From Bradyrhizobium sp. U87765 SZCCT0048 (GTDB lineage: Bacteria; Pseudomonadota; Alphaproteobacteria; Rhizobiales; Xanthobacteraceae), in contig NZ_JAFCMM010000003.1 in NCBI RefSeq assembly GCF_018131225.1, forward strand, positions 818,001 to 882,000: a stretch of DNA of 64,000 nt, written 5' to 3'. The notes beneath the pieces are model-generated. The model was not told where the DNA came from, did no database searches, and saw only the letters and a program-made list of their open reading frames with translations. Positions within the stretch are counted from its first letter, which is position 1. Each line of letters starts with the position of its first letter. Below, piece by piece: positions 22,985 through 31,704 of this stretch. Position numbers and translations under genes: made by a program.

Positions 22985-23407
22985 CTATGACGTCACGATC
23001 TTTGGCGCTGCCATCTTGGCTGTCGTCCGCGACGACGGCCTTTTTGGTGTTGCCGGCGCGCTCATGCCATTGGCGGAGGACGATGCGACGGGCTTTGTCG
23101 CCTCGGTGATATCGTTCATCGCGCCGATCACGGTATCGAGCGTACTGGTGTACTGCGGAGCCGCGCCGGAAGCATCCTTCACGCGCCGGACTGCCGTGTG
23201 CTTCGCTTTCACCCGCTCGACGGCATTCGGATCAAAGCGAACGCGATGAAAGGCATCGCCGACGAACCAGACACAACTCACGCCGGTGACTTTGCTGTCG
23301 TCGAACACACTGGTGTTGACGGCGTCCACCGTCATCACCGGGCCGCCGGACCTGAGCACCACCAGATCGCCTTCCTTGAGGCGAGCCATTTCCTTGTGAC
23401 GGACCAT
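22985..23407 (-). CDS. DUF2158 (YodC-like) family protein
   Basis: A 140-residue protein. Its first 70 residues match the small DUF2158 module (FKEGDLVVLRSGGPVMTV-like start, then VSCVWFVGD..HRVRFDPNAVE), a compact beta fold of unknown function. The tail (about 85-140) is rich in Ser, Ala, Thr, Pro and Lys and probably disordered. The ATG at 23407 is favoured by GGGAAGG 7 bases upstream; the ATG six codons later also has an AAGGAA. Not in an obvious operon. Confidence 0.8.
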   Translation of the reverse strand: MVRHKEMARLKEGDLVVLRSGGPVMTVDAVNTSVFDDSKVTGVSCVWFVGDAFHRVRFDPNAVERVKAKHTAVRRVKDASGAAPQYTSTLDTVIGAMNDITEATKPVASSSANGMSAPATPKRPSSRTTAKMAAPKIVTS

Positions 23408-23593
23408 GGCGAGACCTTCCCGGTGTGCAGGCGCGAATCGCGACCTGCCGCAGTGCAACACTAGCAAATCGCTGCAGCGCAAGCACGCGGCACGATGTCG
23501 GGATTGACACCGACAGACCCCTCGATCGGGTCAGCCTTCGCACCTGTCGCCGGTATCGCGGCTTGTTCCGCGAACCGCGGCGGGAATCCGATC

Positions 23594-24118
23594 CTAGGTC
23601 GCCCCTCCCGCCAGCGCACCGGCCAGCGCGTCAAGCTGGTCCATCGCCTCGCGCATGCCGTGCTCCATTCCCGACGCCAGCGCTGCTTCACGCGCTTCCG
23701 GCGAGGGATAGATTTCGTGCGACACCAGATGCGTCTTGCCGGCCCGCTCCTCGAACGTCACCGCCACTGTCACGGCGCCTGCGTCCGCCATCGGCTCGAA
23801 CACCTGGGTATAGACGAGACGGCTATGCGGCGTCACTTCCGTGTACTGCCCCGAGAAGCCGATTTCCTCGTCTTTCGTCGTGCGCAGAACGTAGCGATAG
23901 CGGCCACCAACCCGCACGTCAGCTTCACAGACGACGATCGACAGGCCATGGGATTTTGGCGCCCACCAGCGCTTGACCAGTTCGGGTCTGGTCCAGGCCT
24001 CGAACACGATGCGCGCGGGAGCATCGAAGGTCCGTGCGATGATGATCTCGCGATCGGATTTGAGGTTCATTGTGGTGAGATTCATGGCGCTGGCTTCATG
24101 TTTTGCTTTTGCGTCCAC
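23594..24118 (-). CDS. SRPBCC/AHSA1-family protein
   Basis: A 174-residue START/Bet v1-like protein (FDAPARIVFEAWTRPELVKRWWAPK, YTEVTPHSRLVYTQVFE, GMREAMDQL), the family typified by the C-terminal half of Aha1. Bacterial members are cytoplasmic, with a hydrophobic cavity. The GTG at 24118 has AGGAG 8 bases upstream and overlaps the ArsR gene by 23 bases, so both are made from one message. ArsR-AHSA1 pairs are very common in bacteria; the role is thought to be ligand binding or stress-related and is unproven. Confidence 0.9.
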   Translation of the reverse strand: MDAKAKHEASAMNLTTMNLKSDREIIIARTFDAPARIVFEAWTRPELVKRWWAPKSHGLSIVVCEADVRVGGRYRYVLRTTKDEEIGFSGQYTEVTPHSRLVYTQVFEPMADAGAVTVAVTFEERAGKTHLVSHEIYPSPEAREAALASGMEHGMREAMDQLDALAGALAGGAT

Positions 24119-24437
24119 CGGGTTTCTCCTGAGCCTTGAGTTCCTCGATCAGTGAATCCAGCCCGTCGAAGCGTGCGTCCCAGAGCTGGCGATAGCGTTC
24201 GAGCCAGTCGTGCAGCTTGCGCAACTGCTGCGGCCGCAATTCATAAAGCCGCTGCTGGGCGCGCGGCTGTGCATCGACGAGCCCGGCGTCCTTGAGCACG
24301 CGCAGATGCTTCGATACCTGCGGCTGGCTGAGCCGCAGCCGTTCGCCGATGTCGTTCACCGGACAAGGACCGGCGCGCAGCAGCTCGACGATGCGAAAGC
24401 GCGTGGGCTCGGCGAGGGCTGCGAAGGTTTCGATCAT
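24096..24437 (-). CDS. ArsR-family transcriptional regulator
   Basis: A 113-residue winged-helix repressor: FAALAEPTRFRIVELLRAGPCPVNDIGERLRLSQPQVSKHLRVLKDAGLV spans the HTH. Cysteine is scarce (one, in GPCPV), so the metal-sensing ELCVCDL motif of classical ArsR is absent and another signal is expected. The ATG at 24437 lies just inside a long palindrome (24440-24483), which is probably its operator. Translationally coupled to the AHSA1 gene. Confidence 0.92.
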   Translation of the reverse strand: MIETFAALAEPTRFRIVELLRAGPCPVNDIGERLRLSQPQVSKHLRVLKDAGLVDAQPRAQQRLYELRPQQLRKLHDWLERYRQLWDARFDGLDSLIEELKAQEKPGGRKSKT

Positions 24438-24439
24438 GC

Positions 24440-24483
24440 TTTTATATGCCAATAAAGGAATATACCTGTCAAGGCATATAAAA
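24440..24483. promoter_or_regulatory. Long palindrome at the ArsR promoter
   Basis: TTTTATATGCC (24440-24450) and GGCATATAAAA (24473-24483) are perfect 11-base inverted repeats 22 bases apart; the centre holds AGGAATATACCT, itself a near-palindrome. It is the most AT-rich stretch nearby and ends 3 bases before the ArsR start codon, as expected for an autoregulatory operator. Confidence 0.7.
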
Positions 24484-24531
24484 GCCAGCAGATCGGCGCG
24501 GCGCCATCGCCCTCGCGATGTCGACCGGCGG

Positions 24532-25221
24532 TTATCGCGAAGGAGACGCCGGCCGCGTCGCCAGCCAGATGTGGTGGCGCGCGCCCTTACGGGCACCGGT
24601 CGCCCGCACCATGATGTCTTCGGCCACGAAACCCGCGCGGCTCAGCCGCCGGGTGAAGTCATCGTCCGCACCGCCCGACCACACCGCCAGCACCCCGCCG
24701 GGACGCAGGGCGGTATAGGCTTCCGCAAGACCGGCCGCGTGATACAGCCGATCGTTCGCCGAACGGGTCAACCCTTCCGGACCGTTGTCGACGTCGAGCA
24801 GGATCGCATCATAGAACGACTTCTTCGCACGAATGACGTCGGTCACGTCGGCCTGCTGGAGATCGACGCGCTGATCGCTCAGCGCATCCCCGAACAGGCC
24901 GGACAGCGGCCCCTTCGCCCAGGCGATCACCGCCGGCACCAGTTCGGCGACGACGATCGTCGCCTTGTCGCCGGCGACCTTGAGCGCCGCGCGCAACGTG
25001 AAGCCCATGCCGAGCCCGCCGATCAGAATCCGGCGCGTCGTGCGCCCTTCGGTGCGCGCGCAGGCGAGCGTGGCCAGCGCCACTTCAGAACCGCTGAGGC
25101 GACTGTTCATCAGTTGATTGCCGCCGAGCATGATCGAGAACTCGGTGCCACGCTGCATCAGTTTCAGCGTGTCCTCGGTTCCGGGAATGTTGCCGGTGTC
25201 GATCAGGGTCCAGGGAATCAT
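24532..25221 (-). CDS. Spermidine synthase-like SAM-dependent methyltransferase
   Basis: A 229-residue Rossmann-fold protein. RRILIGGLGMGFTLRAAL is the nucleotide-binding glycine loop and YDAILLDVDNGPEGLT corresponds to the post-loop IV region of spermidine synthases, but the polyamine-binding signature is not evident. Proteins of this type are annotated as spermidine synthase-like or spermine/spermidine-family methyltransferases without known substrate. The ATG at 25221 is preferred (AAGG upstream); a GTG at 25272 would add 17 residues. It lies upstream of the ArsR gene on the same strand. Confidence 0.75.
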   Translation of the reverse strand: MIPWTLIDTGNIPGTEDTLKLMQRGTEFSIMLGGNQLMNSRLSGSEVALATLACARTEGRTTRRILIGGLGMGFTLRAALKVAGDKATIVVAELVPAVIAWAKGPLSGLFGDALSDQRVDLQQADVTDVIRAKKSFYDAILLDVDNGPEGLTRSANDRLYHAAGLAEAYTALRPGGVLAVWSGGADDDFTRRLSRAGFVAEDIMVRATGARKGARHHIWLATRPASPSR

Positions 25222-25313
25222 GACGCCTTGGTATCGCGCCAGAGGAGCCGGCGCAAACGGCAGCGGCAGCACACGCCTTTTGAAGGCAATGAATCCCGAT
25301 TGAAGCCGCGAAA

Positions 25314-25485
25314 TCCGTCACCCTGCATAGCCCCGGCTTTAGCCGGGGCGTTCTTTAAAAGCCACCAGTCGGGCGAGCCCGACTGGTGGTGCGAAGCATG
25401 GCCCTCGAAGGGCGACGGCCCCAGCAGTGACTCAGGGGCCGTTCATCCTTCGAGGCTCGCTTCGCTCGCACCTCAGCATGACGGA
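25314..25485. repeat. Palindromic element interrupted by two perfect hairpins
   Basis: The outer parts match the elements at 3820 and 20453 (TCCGTCACCCTG at left, AAGCATGGCCCTCGAAGGGC and CACCTCAGCATGACGGA at right). About 13 bases of the normal left arm are replaced by some 70 bases carrying hairpin 1 (GCCCCGGCT, TT, AGCCGGGGC; 25330-25349) and hairpin 2 (CCACCAGTCGGGC, GA, GCCCGACTGGTGG; 25362-25389). Confidence 0.8.
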
Positions 25486-25516
25486 GTACGTCGACCTCAG
25501 GCCAAATCGTCATGCT

Positions 25517-26213
25517 CTAATCCGCCCCGAGATAGGCCGCCTTCACCTTCGGGTCCGACAGCAGCGCTGCGCCCGTGCCGCTCGACGCGATGGAGCCGGT
25601 CTCAAGCACGTAGCCGCGATCGGCGATCTCGAGCGCAGCGGTGGCGTTCTGCTCGACCAGAAGCACCGTGATGCCCTCCGCCTTGAGGGCAACGATGGCG
25701 GCGAGGATCTGGTCGACCAGCAGCGGAGAGAGCCCCAGCGATGGCTCGTCGAGCAGCAGCAGCTTGGGCCGCCCCATCAGCGCGCGGCCGATCGCCAGCA
25801 TCTGCTGCTGGCCACCGGAGAGGCCGCCGGCAGCGAGATGACGTTTCTCACGCAGGATCGGAAACATGCCGAACACGCGCTCGCGATCGGCCTCGATACC
25901 ATCGTCGCGGCGCATGTAGGCGCCGAGCCGCAGATTGTCGTCGACGGTGAGCGGGCCGAACACCTGGCGGCCCTCGGGGGACTGGGTCATGCCGCGCTCG
26001 ACGCGGCGGTGCGGCGGCAGGCGGTCAATGCGCTCGCCACGAAAACTGATCTCTCCGCCGCAGATCGGCTGCACGCCGGACAGCGCGCGCAACAGCGTGG
26101 TCTTGCCGGCGCCGTTGGAGCCGATCAGCGCGACGACCTCACCGGGGTCGACCCTGAGGCTGACGCCCTTGAGCACGACGATGCGCCCATAGGCGCTGTG
26201 CAAATCTCTGACC

Positions 26214-26221
<8 letters not shown>
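25517..26221 (-). CDS. livF: Branched-chain-type ABC transporter ATP-binding protein LivF
   Basis: A 234-residue ATPase: Walker A GSNGAGKTT, Q-loop region TQSPEGRQVFGPL, signature GGLSGGQQQM, Walker B LLLLDEPSLGLSP, H-loop replaced by the LivF-typical Q (LLVEQN). The GTG at 26221 is preferred because GGGAGG lies 6 bases upstream; it overlaps the end of livG. Last gene of livKHMGF. The system belongs to the HAAT family, which also carries aromatic acids; location and operator suggest phenylacetate or a related acid as substrate (inference). Confidence 0.93.
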
Positions 26222-26992
<771 letters not shown>

Positions 26993-26996
<4 letters not shown>

Positions 26997-27937
26997 GCGC
27001 GCGCCCTCCGCGCCAGCCAATGGGCCGCGGTCGGCACGATGCCGTCGCGCATGAAGATCATCGAGACGATGATGATCGCGCCGAGCAGCAGGTGCTCGTA
27101 GTCCTGGAACACGGTCAGCACCTGCGGCAGGGTGATCAGCACCGCCGCGCCGATGACCGCGCCCGCGACCGAGCCGAGCCCGCCCAGCACCACCATGGTG
27201 ACGAGTTCGACCGAATGCAGGAAGCCGGCCTGGTCGGGATTGGTGAAGCCGTTCATCAGCGCCAGCATCGAGCCGGCGAGCGCGGCATAGACCGCGGCGA
27301 TGACGAAGGCGCGCAGCTTGAAGCGCGCGACATTGACGCCGGCGACACGGGCAGCGACCTCGCTGTCATGCAGCGCGCGGAAGGCACGTCCGGTCGGCGT
27401 GTTGCCGAGGTTGAGCGCGATCCAGGCGCCGGCCAGCAGCATGCCGCCGCTGATCCAGTACCAGGTCGTCGAGCCGCTGGCGCGCCAGCCAAACAGCGCC
27501 AGTTTCGCCACCGGCATGCCGTCGGGGCCACCCGTCCAGCGACTCTCCGTGGTGAGCACCATGGCGACGAGCACGCCGAGGCCGAGGGTCGCGATGGCGA
27601 GGTAGTGCCCCTTCAGCCGCAGGATGGGTCGGCCCACGAGATAGGCGAGCAGCGCCGACACCACGGCACCAAGCAGCAGCGCCAGCCATGACGGCAGGCC
27701 GAGATGCGCCGGCCCGATCGCCACCGCATAGGCGCCGATGCCAAAGAATCCGGCATGGCCGAGGCTGACCTGCCCGGCCTGGCCCATCAGGATGTTGAGG
27801 CCGATGGCGGCAAAGCCCGACACCCACACCAGCGAGGCGACGCGGATGTAGTAGGTCGACGGCAGCACGAACGGCAGCACGCCGACGACAAGGGCGAGCA
27901 CCAGCAGCGTCGCGACGCGTGGATCGGATCGCAGCAT
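26993..27937 (-). CDS. livM: Branched-chain-type ABC transporter permease LivM
   Basis: A 314-residue inner-membrane protein with about ten hydrophobic helices. LNILMGQAGQVSLGHAGFFGIGAYA is the signature of LivM permeases and RAFRALHDSEVAARVAGVNVARFKL is the ATPase-coupling region. It follows livH by two bases and overlaps livG, so the membrane and ATPase genes form one unit. Confidence 0.94.
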
Positions 27938-27939
27938 GA

Positions 27940-28812
27940 TCAGACCCTTTCCACCGCGCGACGGCCGAACAGGCCCTGCGGCATCGCAAACAGCACCACC
28001 AGGATGACGATGAAGGCGAAGGCATCCTTGTAGGTCGAGGAGATATAGCCGGCGGCGAGCGCTTCCAGAAGGCCGAGCAGGAGGCCGCCGGCGACGGCGC
28101 CGAGCGGATTGCCCATGCCGCCGAGCATGGCGGCGGCAAAGCCCTTGAGCGCCAGCAGGGTGCCTGCATCATAGCTTGTCAGGGTGATCGGCGTGATCAG
28201 GATGCCGGCGATGGCGCCGATCGCCGCCGAGCCGCCGAATGCCAGCGCCATCACGGTCGTGGTGTTGATGCCGACAAGGCGCGCCGCGAGGCGGTTGGCG
28301 GCGGTGGCGAGCACCGCCTTGCCGAGCACGGTGCGCTCCAGGAAGGCATAGAGCAGCAGCACGATCACTGCCGCGCCGCCCAGCACCCAGAAGCTCTGCG
28401 GCTGCACCGCGGCGCCGAGCACGTTGACCGGCGTATCGCCGGAGAACGACGGCAGCTTGTGGAACTGCTTGTCGAACAGCACCTGCGCCGCGCCGCGCAG
28501 CAGAATCGACGCGCCAATGGTGATGATGATCAGCGTCACCGGCGACGCGCCACGCGCCGGCGCGATGGCAAGCGCGTAGAGCAGCAGGCCGACGCCGATG
28601 GTCGCCGCGACAGCGACCAGCGCGGCGAGCGGCAGCGGCACGCCGGCGGCGGACACGAACACCGTGACCATGCCGCCAAGCATCACGAACTCGCCCTGGG
28701 CGAAGTTGACGACGTCGGATGCGTTGTAGATCAGCGTGAAGCCGAGCGCGACCAGCGCATAAACCGCGCCCACCGTCAGTCCGGACATCAGGAATTGGAC
28801 AAGCTCGGCCAT
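27940..28812 (-). CDS. livH: Branched-chain-type ABC transporter permease LivH
   Basis: A 290-residue inner-membrane permease, eight or so helices, with the family motifs LTVGAVYALVALGFTLIYN at the N-terminus and ANRLAARLVGINTTTVMAL in the coupling loop. Partner of LivM. It is separated from the livK binding-protein gene by 274 bases that contain a palindromic repeat. Confidence 0.94.
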   Translation of the reverse strand: MAELVQFLMSGLTVGAVYALVALGFTLIYNASDVVNFAQGEFVMLGGMVTVFVSAAGVPLPLAALVAVAATIGVGLLLYALAIAPARGASPVTLIIITIGASILLRGAAQVLFDKQFHKLPSFSGDTPVNVLGAAVQPQSFWVLGGAAVIVLLLYAFLERTVLGKAVLATAANRLAARLVGINTTTVMALAFGGSAAIGAIAGILITPITLTSYDAGTLLALKGFAAAMLGGMGNPLGAVAGGLLLGLLEALAAGYISSTYKDAFAFIVILVVLFAMPQGLFGRRAVERV

Positions 28813-28903
28813 GCTGTCGTCGGAATGCCTCTGTTATCGGGTCTGCGAGAGTAATGTCGCCGCACATATGCGACGGTCGGTGAACCCGCGTCATGCGCCT
28901 TGG

Positions 28904-29062
28904 CCTCATCCTTCGAGACGGCGCTGCGCGCCTCCTCAGGATGAGGGAAAGGCTCCCAGCCTCGCGAGGACCATCCTCCGCGTGACGGCTACCGCTCCCC
29001 GCGGGAGGCAGTCCTCCTCATGGTGAGGAGCGCGGCAACGCCGCGCGTCTCGAACCATGAGG
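28904..29062. repeat. Dispersed palindromic element, CTCATCCT-GAGGAG type, tandem
   Basis: Two hairpin units: CCTCATCCTTCGAGACG with GCCTCCTCAGGATGAGG, then CCTCCTCATGGTGAGGAGC with CGTCTCGAACCATGAGG. It fills the livK-livH gap and could separate expression of the binding protein from that of the channel. Confidence 0.8.
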
Positions 29063-29086
29063 CCCCCCTGCTGCGAAACGCGATCC

Positions 29087-30250
29087 TCACGTGCCCGGTG
29101 CGAGCAGCACCCAGTCGCCGTTCCTGATCTCGAGCATGCGGAACGCAGTGAGATCGAGCCCGAGGTGGTCCGTCGGCGACATGTTGACCACGCCGCCGGT
29201 GCCGACGAAGCCCTTGGTCGCCTCGATGGCGTCGCGAATCTTCTTCGGATCGGTGGACTGCGCCCGCTTGATGGCATCGACCAGGATGAACAGGCCGTCA
29301 TAGGCATGACCGCCGAAGGTCGAGACCGGCTGCTTGGTCGCGTCCTCGTAGGTCTTTTTGTAGTCGACCACGATCTTCTTCTGCGGGTCAGAGTCCGGCA
29401 GCTTGTCACCGACCAGCAGCGCCGCGGCCGGCAACCGCACACCTTCCGCTGCCGGCCCGGCGAGCTCGATGAAGCTCTTGGAGGCGACGCCGTGGCTCTG
29501 GTACAGCGGCGTACTGCTCATGCCGAGCTGGGCATAATTGCGGGTGACGATCGCCGGGCCCTGGCCGAAACCCGGATTGACCACCGCCTGCACGCCCGCG
29601 GTGTTCTTGATCTTGGTGAGCTGCGCCGTCATGTCGCTGTCGCGCGGACCGTAGCTCTCCTCGGTGACGACCTGCAGGCCGTAGTTCGGCGCCACCTTGA
29701 CGCATTGCGCCCGCATCGAGGCACCGAAGCCGTCGGTGCCGGAGATCAGCGCGATCTTGGTGAGGCTGCGCTGCTTGAGATTCTCGAAGATCTTCTCACA
29801 GGCCATCTTGTCGGTGTGCGGCGTCTTGAACGTGTACTTGCGCACCGGATCGATGATCTCGATGGCGCCGCCGAGCGAAATGAACGGCACCTGCGCTTCC
29901 TCGAACACCGGGATCATCGCCATCGACGTGCCGGTGGTGGAGCCGCCGACCATGGCAACGACCTTGTCGTCCTCGATCAGGCGGGTGGCGAAGGTGCGCG
30001 CCTTGTTGGCGTCGCCGCCATCATCATAGACGACCAGCTCGAGCTTCTTGCCGTCGACACCGCCCGCGCCGTTGATCCTGTCGACATACATCCGCAGCGT
30101 CTTGTCCTCGGGCTCGCCAAGGAACGAGGCGGGGCCCGTGGATGACAGGATCGAGCCGATCTTGATGGTCTGCTGCGCGGATGCGCCCTGACCGAGAGCG
30201 AGACTGAGCACGCCGGCCGCGACAAGACTCTTCACCGAAAGTGGCGTCAT
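29087..30250 (-). CDS. livK: Branched-chain-type ABC transporter substrate-binding protein LivK
   Basis: A 387-residue periplasmic binding protein (Leu/Ile/Val-type). Signal peptide about 1-25 ending GQGASAQQ; then IKIGSILSSTGPASFLGEPEDKT, the ligand-cleft region of the family. The ATG at 30250 has GGAGG 8 bases upstream. First gene of livKHMGF, divergent from paaG across a shared palindromic operator, hence probably the binding protein for phenylacetate or another aromatic acid rather than for amino acids (inference). Confidence 0.92.
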   Translation of the reverse strand: MTPLSVKSLVAAGVLSLALGQGASAQQTIKIGSILSSTGPASFLGEPEDKTLRMYVDRINGAGGVDGKKLELVVYDDGGDANKARTFATRLIEDDKVVAMVGGSTTGTSMAMIPVFEEAQVPFISLGGAIEIIDPVRKYTFKTPHTDKMACEKIFENLKQRSLTKIALISGTDGFGASMRAQCVKVAPNYGLQVVTEESYGPRDSDMTAQLTKIKNTAGVQAVVNPGFGQGPAIVTRNYAQLGMSSTPLYQSHGVASKSFIELAGPAAEGVRLPAAALLVGDKLPDSDPQKKIVVDYKKTYEDATKQPVSTFGGHAYDGLFILVDAIKRAQSTDPKKIRDAIEATKGFVGTGGVVNMSPTDHLGLDLTAFRMLEIRNGDWVLLAPGT

Positions 30251-30356
30251 CGTTTCCTCCTGGTTTCGGGGATACTCTTTTTGATGAGCTTGCCCGGCGC
30301 GGTCGCCCGGCCCCGATGGCCACATCAGACGCGATCCGCTTTCTCTCGTCAATATA

Positions 30357-30386
30357 ATTGACCGAACGGTTGGTCAATAGTACGAT
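30357..30386. promoter_or_regulatory. Shared operator and divergent promoters of livK and paaG
   Basis: ATTGACC (30357-30363) and GGTCAAT (30372-30378) are inverted repeats around GAACGGTT; ACCGNNCGGT symmetry is typical of TetR-family sites. Rightwards, TTGACC at 30358-30363, 17 bases, then TACGAT at 30381-30386 make a good sigma-70 promoter for paaG. Leftwards, the other arm also reads TTGACC and is followed at 17 bases by TATTGA. One bound repressor would cover both -35 boxes. Confidence 0.72.
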
Positions 30387-30433
30387 TGGTCGCAATGGCG
30401 CCCATGGAAGGATGCGCCCGACGGGAGGACAAG

Positions 30434-31225
30434 GTGACCGACGATCTGGTTCTGACCGATATGCGCGACGGTTATCGCGTACTCACCCTCAACCGCCCCG
30501 ACCGCCTCAACGCGTTCAGCGCCGCGCTGCACGGAGCGTTGATGGCGGCGCTGGAAGCGGCCGATGCCGACAAGAGCTGTCGCGCCCTGATCCTCACCGG
30601 CGCGGGCCGCGGCTTCTGCGCCGGGCAGGACCTGTCCGACGGCGTGTTCACGCCCGGCGAGACGCCCGATCTCTCCATCACCATCGCGCGCCATTACAAT
30701 CCGCTGATGCGCAAGCTGCGCGACCTGCCGATGCCGGTGATCTGCGCCGTCAACGGTGTCGCCGCCGGCGCCGGCGCCAACATCGCGCTGGGCTGCGACA
30801 TCGTGCTCGCGGCGCGTTCCGCCAAGTTCATCCAGTCGTTCGCCAGGCTCGGCCTGGTGCCGGATTCCGGCGGATCGTGGCTGCTGCCGCGCCTCGCCGG
30901 CCGCGCCCGCGCGCGCGGCCTCGCTCTGCTGGGGGAGCCTATCAGCGCCGAGCAGGCGGAAGCCTGGGGCCTGATCTGGAAGGTGCTCGACGACGCCGCG
31001 CTGATGACTGAGGCCCACCGCCTCGGCACCCACTTCGCGGCCCAGCCGACCATCGGCCTCTCGCTGATGAAGCAGGCGCTCGATGCCGCCGAGACCAACG
31101 ACTTCGACGCCCAGCTCGATCTCGAATGCCAGTTGCAAGGCGATGCCGGGCGCACGCCGGACTACAGCGAGGGCGTCACCGCTTTCTTCGAGAAGCGGCC
31201 GGCAAAATTCAGGGGACGGCAGTAA
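30434..31225 (+). CDS. paaG: Enoyl-CoA hydratase/isomerase, probable 1,2-epoxyphenylacetyl-CoA isomerase
   Basis: A 263-residue crotonase-fold enzyme. The oxyanion-hole segment GRGFCAGQDLSD with DGVFTPGE and the AVNGVAAGAGANIALGCDI motif fit PaaG, which converts the ring epoxide of phenylacetyl-CoA to the seven-membered oxepin-CoA. The GTG at 30434 is chosen because GGGAGG lies 5 bases upstream. First rightward gene of the paa region; its stop overlaps the start of paaI by one base (TAATG). PaaF (enoyl hydratase) is a possible alternative, but the GQDLSD signature favours PaaG. Confidence 0.88.
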   Translation: MTDDLVLTDMRDGYRVLTLNRPDRLNAFSAALHGALMAALEAADADKSCRALILTGAGRGFCAGQDLSDGVFTPGETPDLSITIARHYNPLMRKLRDLPMPVICAVNGVAAGAGANIALGCDIVLAARSAKFIQSFARLGLVPDSGGSWLLPRLAGRARARGLALLGEPISAEQAEAWGLIWKVLDDAALMTEAHRLGTHFAAQPTIGLSLMKQALDAAETNDFDAQLDLECQLQGDAGRTPDYSEGVTAFFEKRPAKFRGRQ

Positions 31226-31677
31226 TGGATCAGCATGACGCAAACGCCGCTGCCACCGCACGGGCCGAGGCCGATGCGATGTGGGCGCAGGACCGCGCCA
31301 GCCGCGGGCTCGGCATGGAGCTGAAGCGCGTGGCGCCCGGCGAGGCCGAGCTGAGCATGACGGTGCGGCCCGACATGGTGAATGGCCACGGCATCTGCCA
31401 TGGCGGATTCATCTTCACGCTCGCCGATTCGACTTTCGCCTTCGCCTGCAACACTCATGGCCAGCCGACCGTGGCGCAGCAGTGCGCCGTGACATTCATC
31501 CATGCGGTCCGTCAGGGCGACGTGCTGACCGCCCATGCGATCGAACGCTCGCGGGTCGGCCGCGGCGGCATCTATGACGTCACCGTGCGCGACCACACCG
31601 GCAAGGTGGTCGCGGAATTCCGCGGACATTCACGCACCATCGCCCGCCGGTCGCCCGACGACACGGCGCGCGCCTGA
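31225..31677 (+). CDS. paaI: Phenylacetyl-CoA thioesterase
   Basis: A 150-residue hot-dog-fold thioesterase. VNGHGICHGGFIFTLADSTFAFACN carries the catalytic aspartate and HGG motif of PaaI, which hydrolyses dead-end CoA thioesters of the pathway and frees CoA. Start fixed by the one-base overlap with paaG. Confidence 0.93.
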   Translation: MDQHDANAAATARAEADAMWAQDRASRGLGMELKRVAPGEAELSMTVRPDMVNGHGICHGGFIFTLADSTFAFACNTHGQPTVAQQCAVTFIHAVRQGDVLTAHAIERSRVGRGGIYDVTVRDHTGKVVAEFRGHSRTIARRSPDDTARA

Positions 31678-31704
31678 TCAAGAAACCACCTCCGGGAGGA
31701 CGAA

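Noticed and set aside
22799-22990. 63-codon proline-rich open frame overlapping the small Cys peptide
   Set aside because: Has no ribosome site and is a shifted reading of the signal-peptide gene at 22780.
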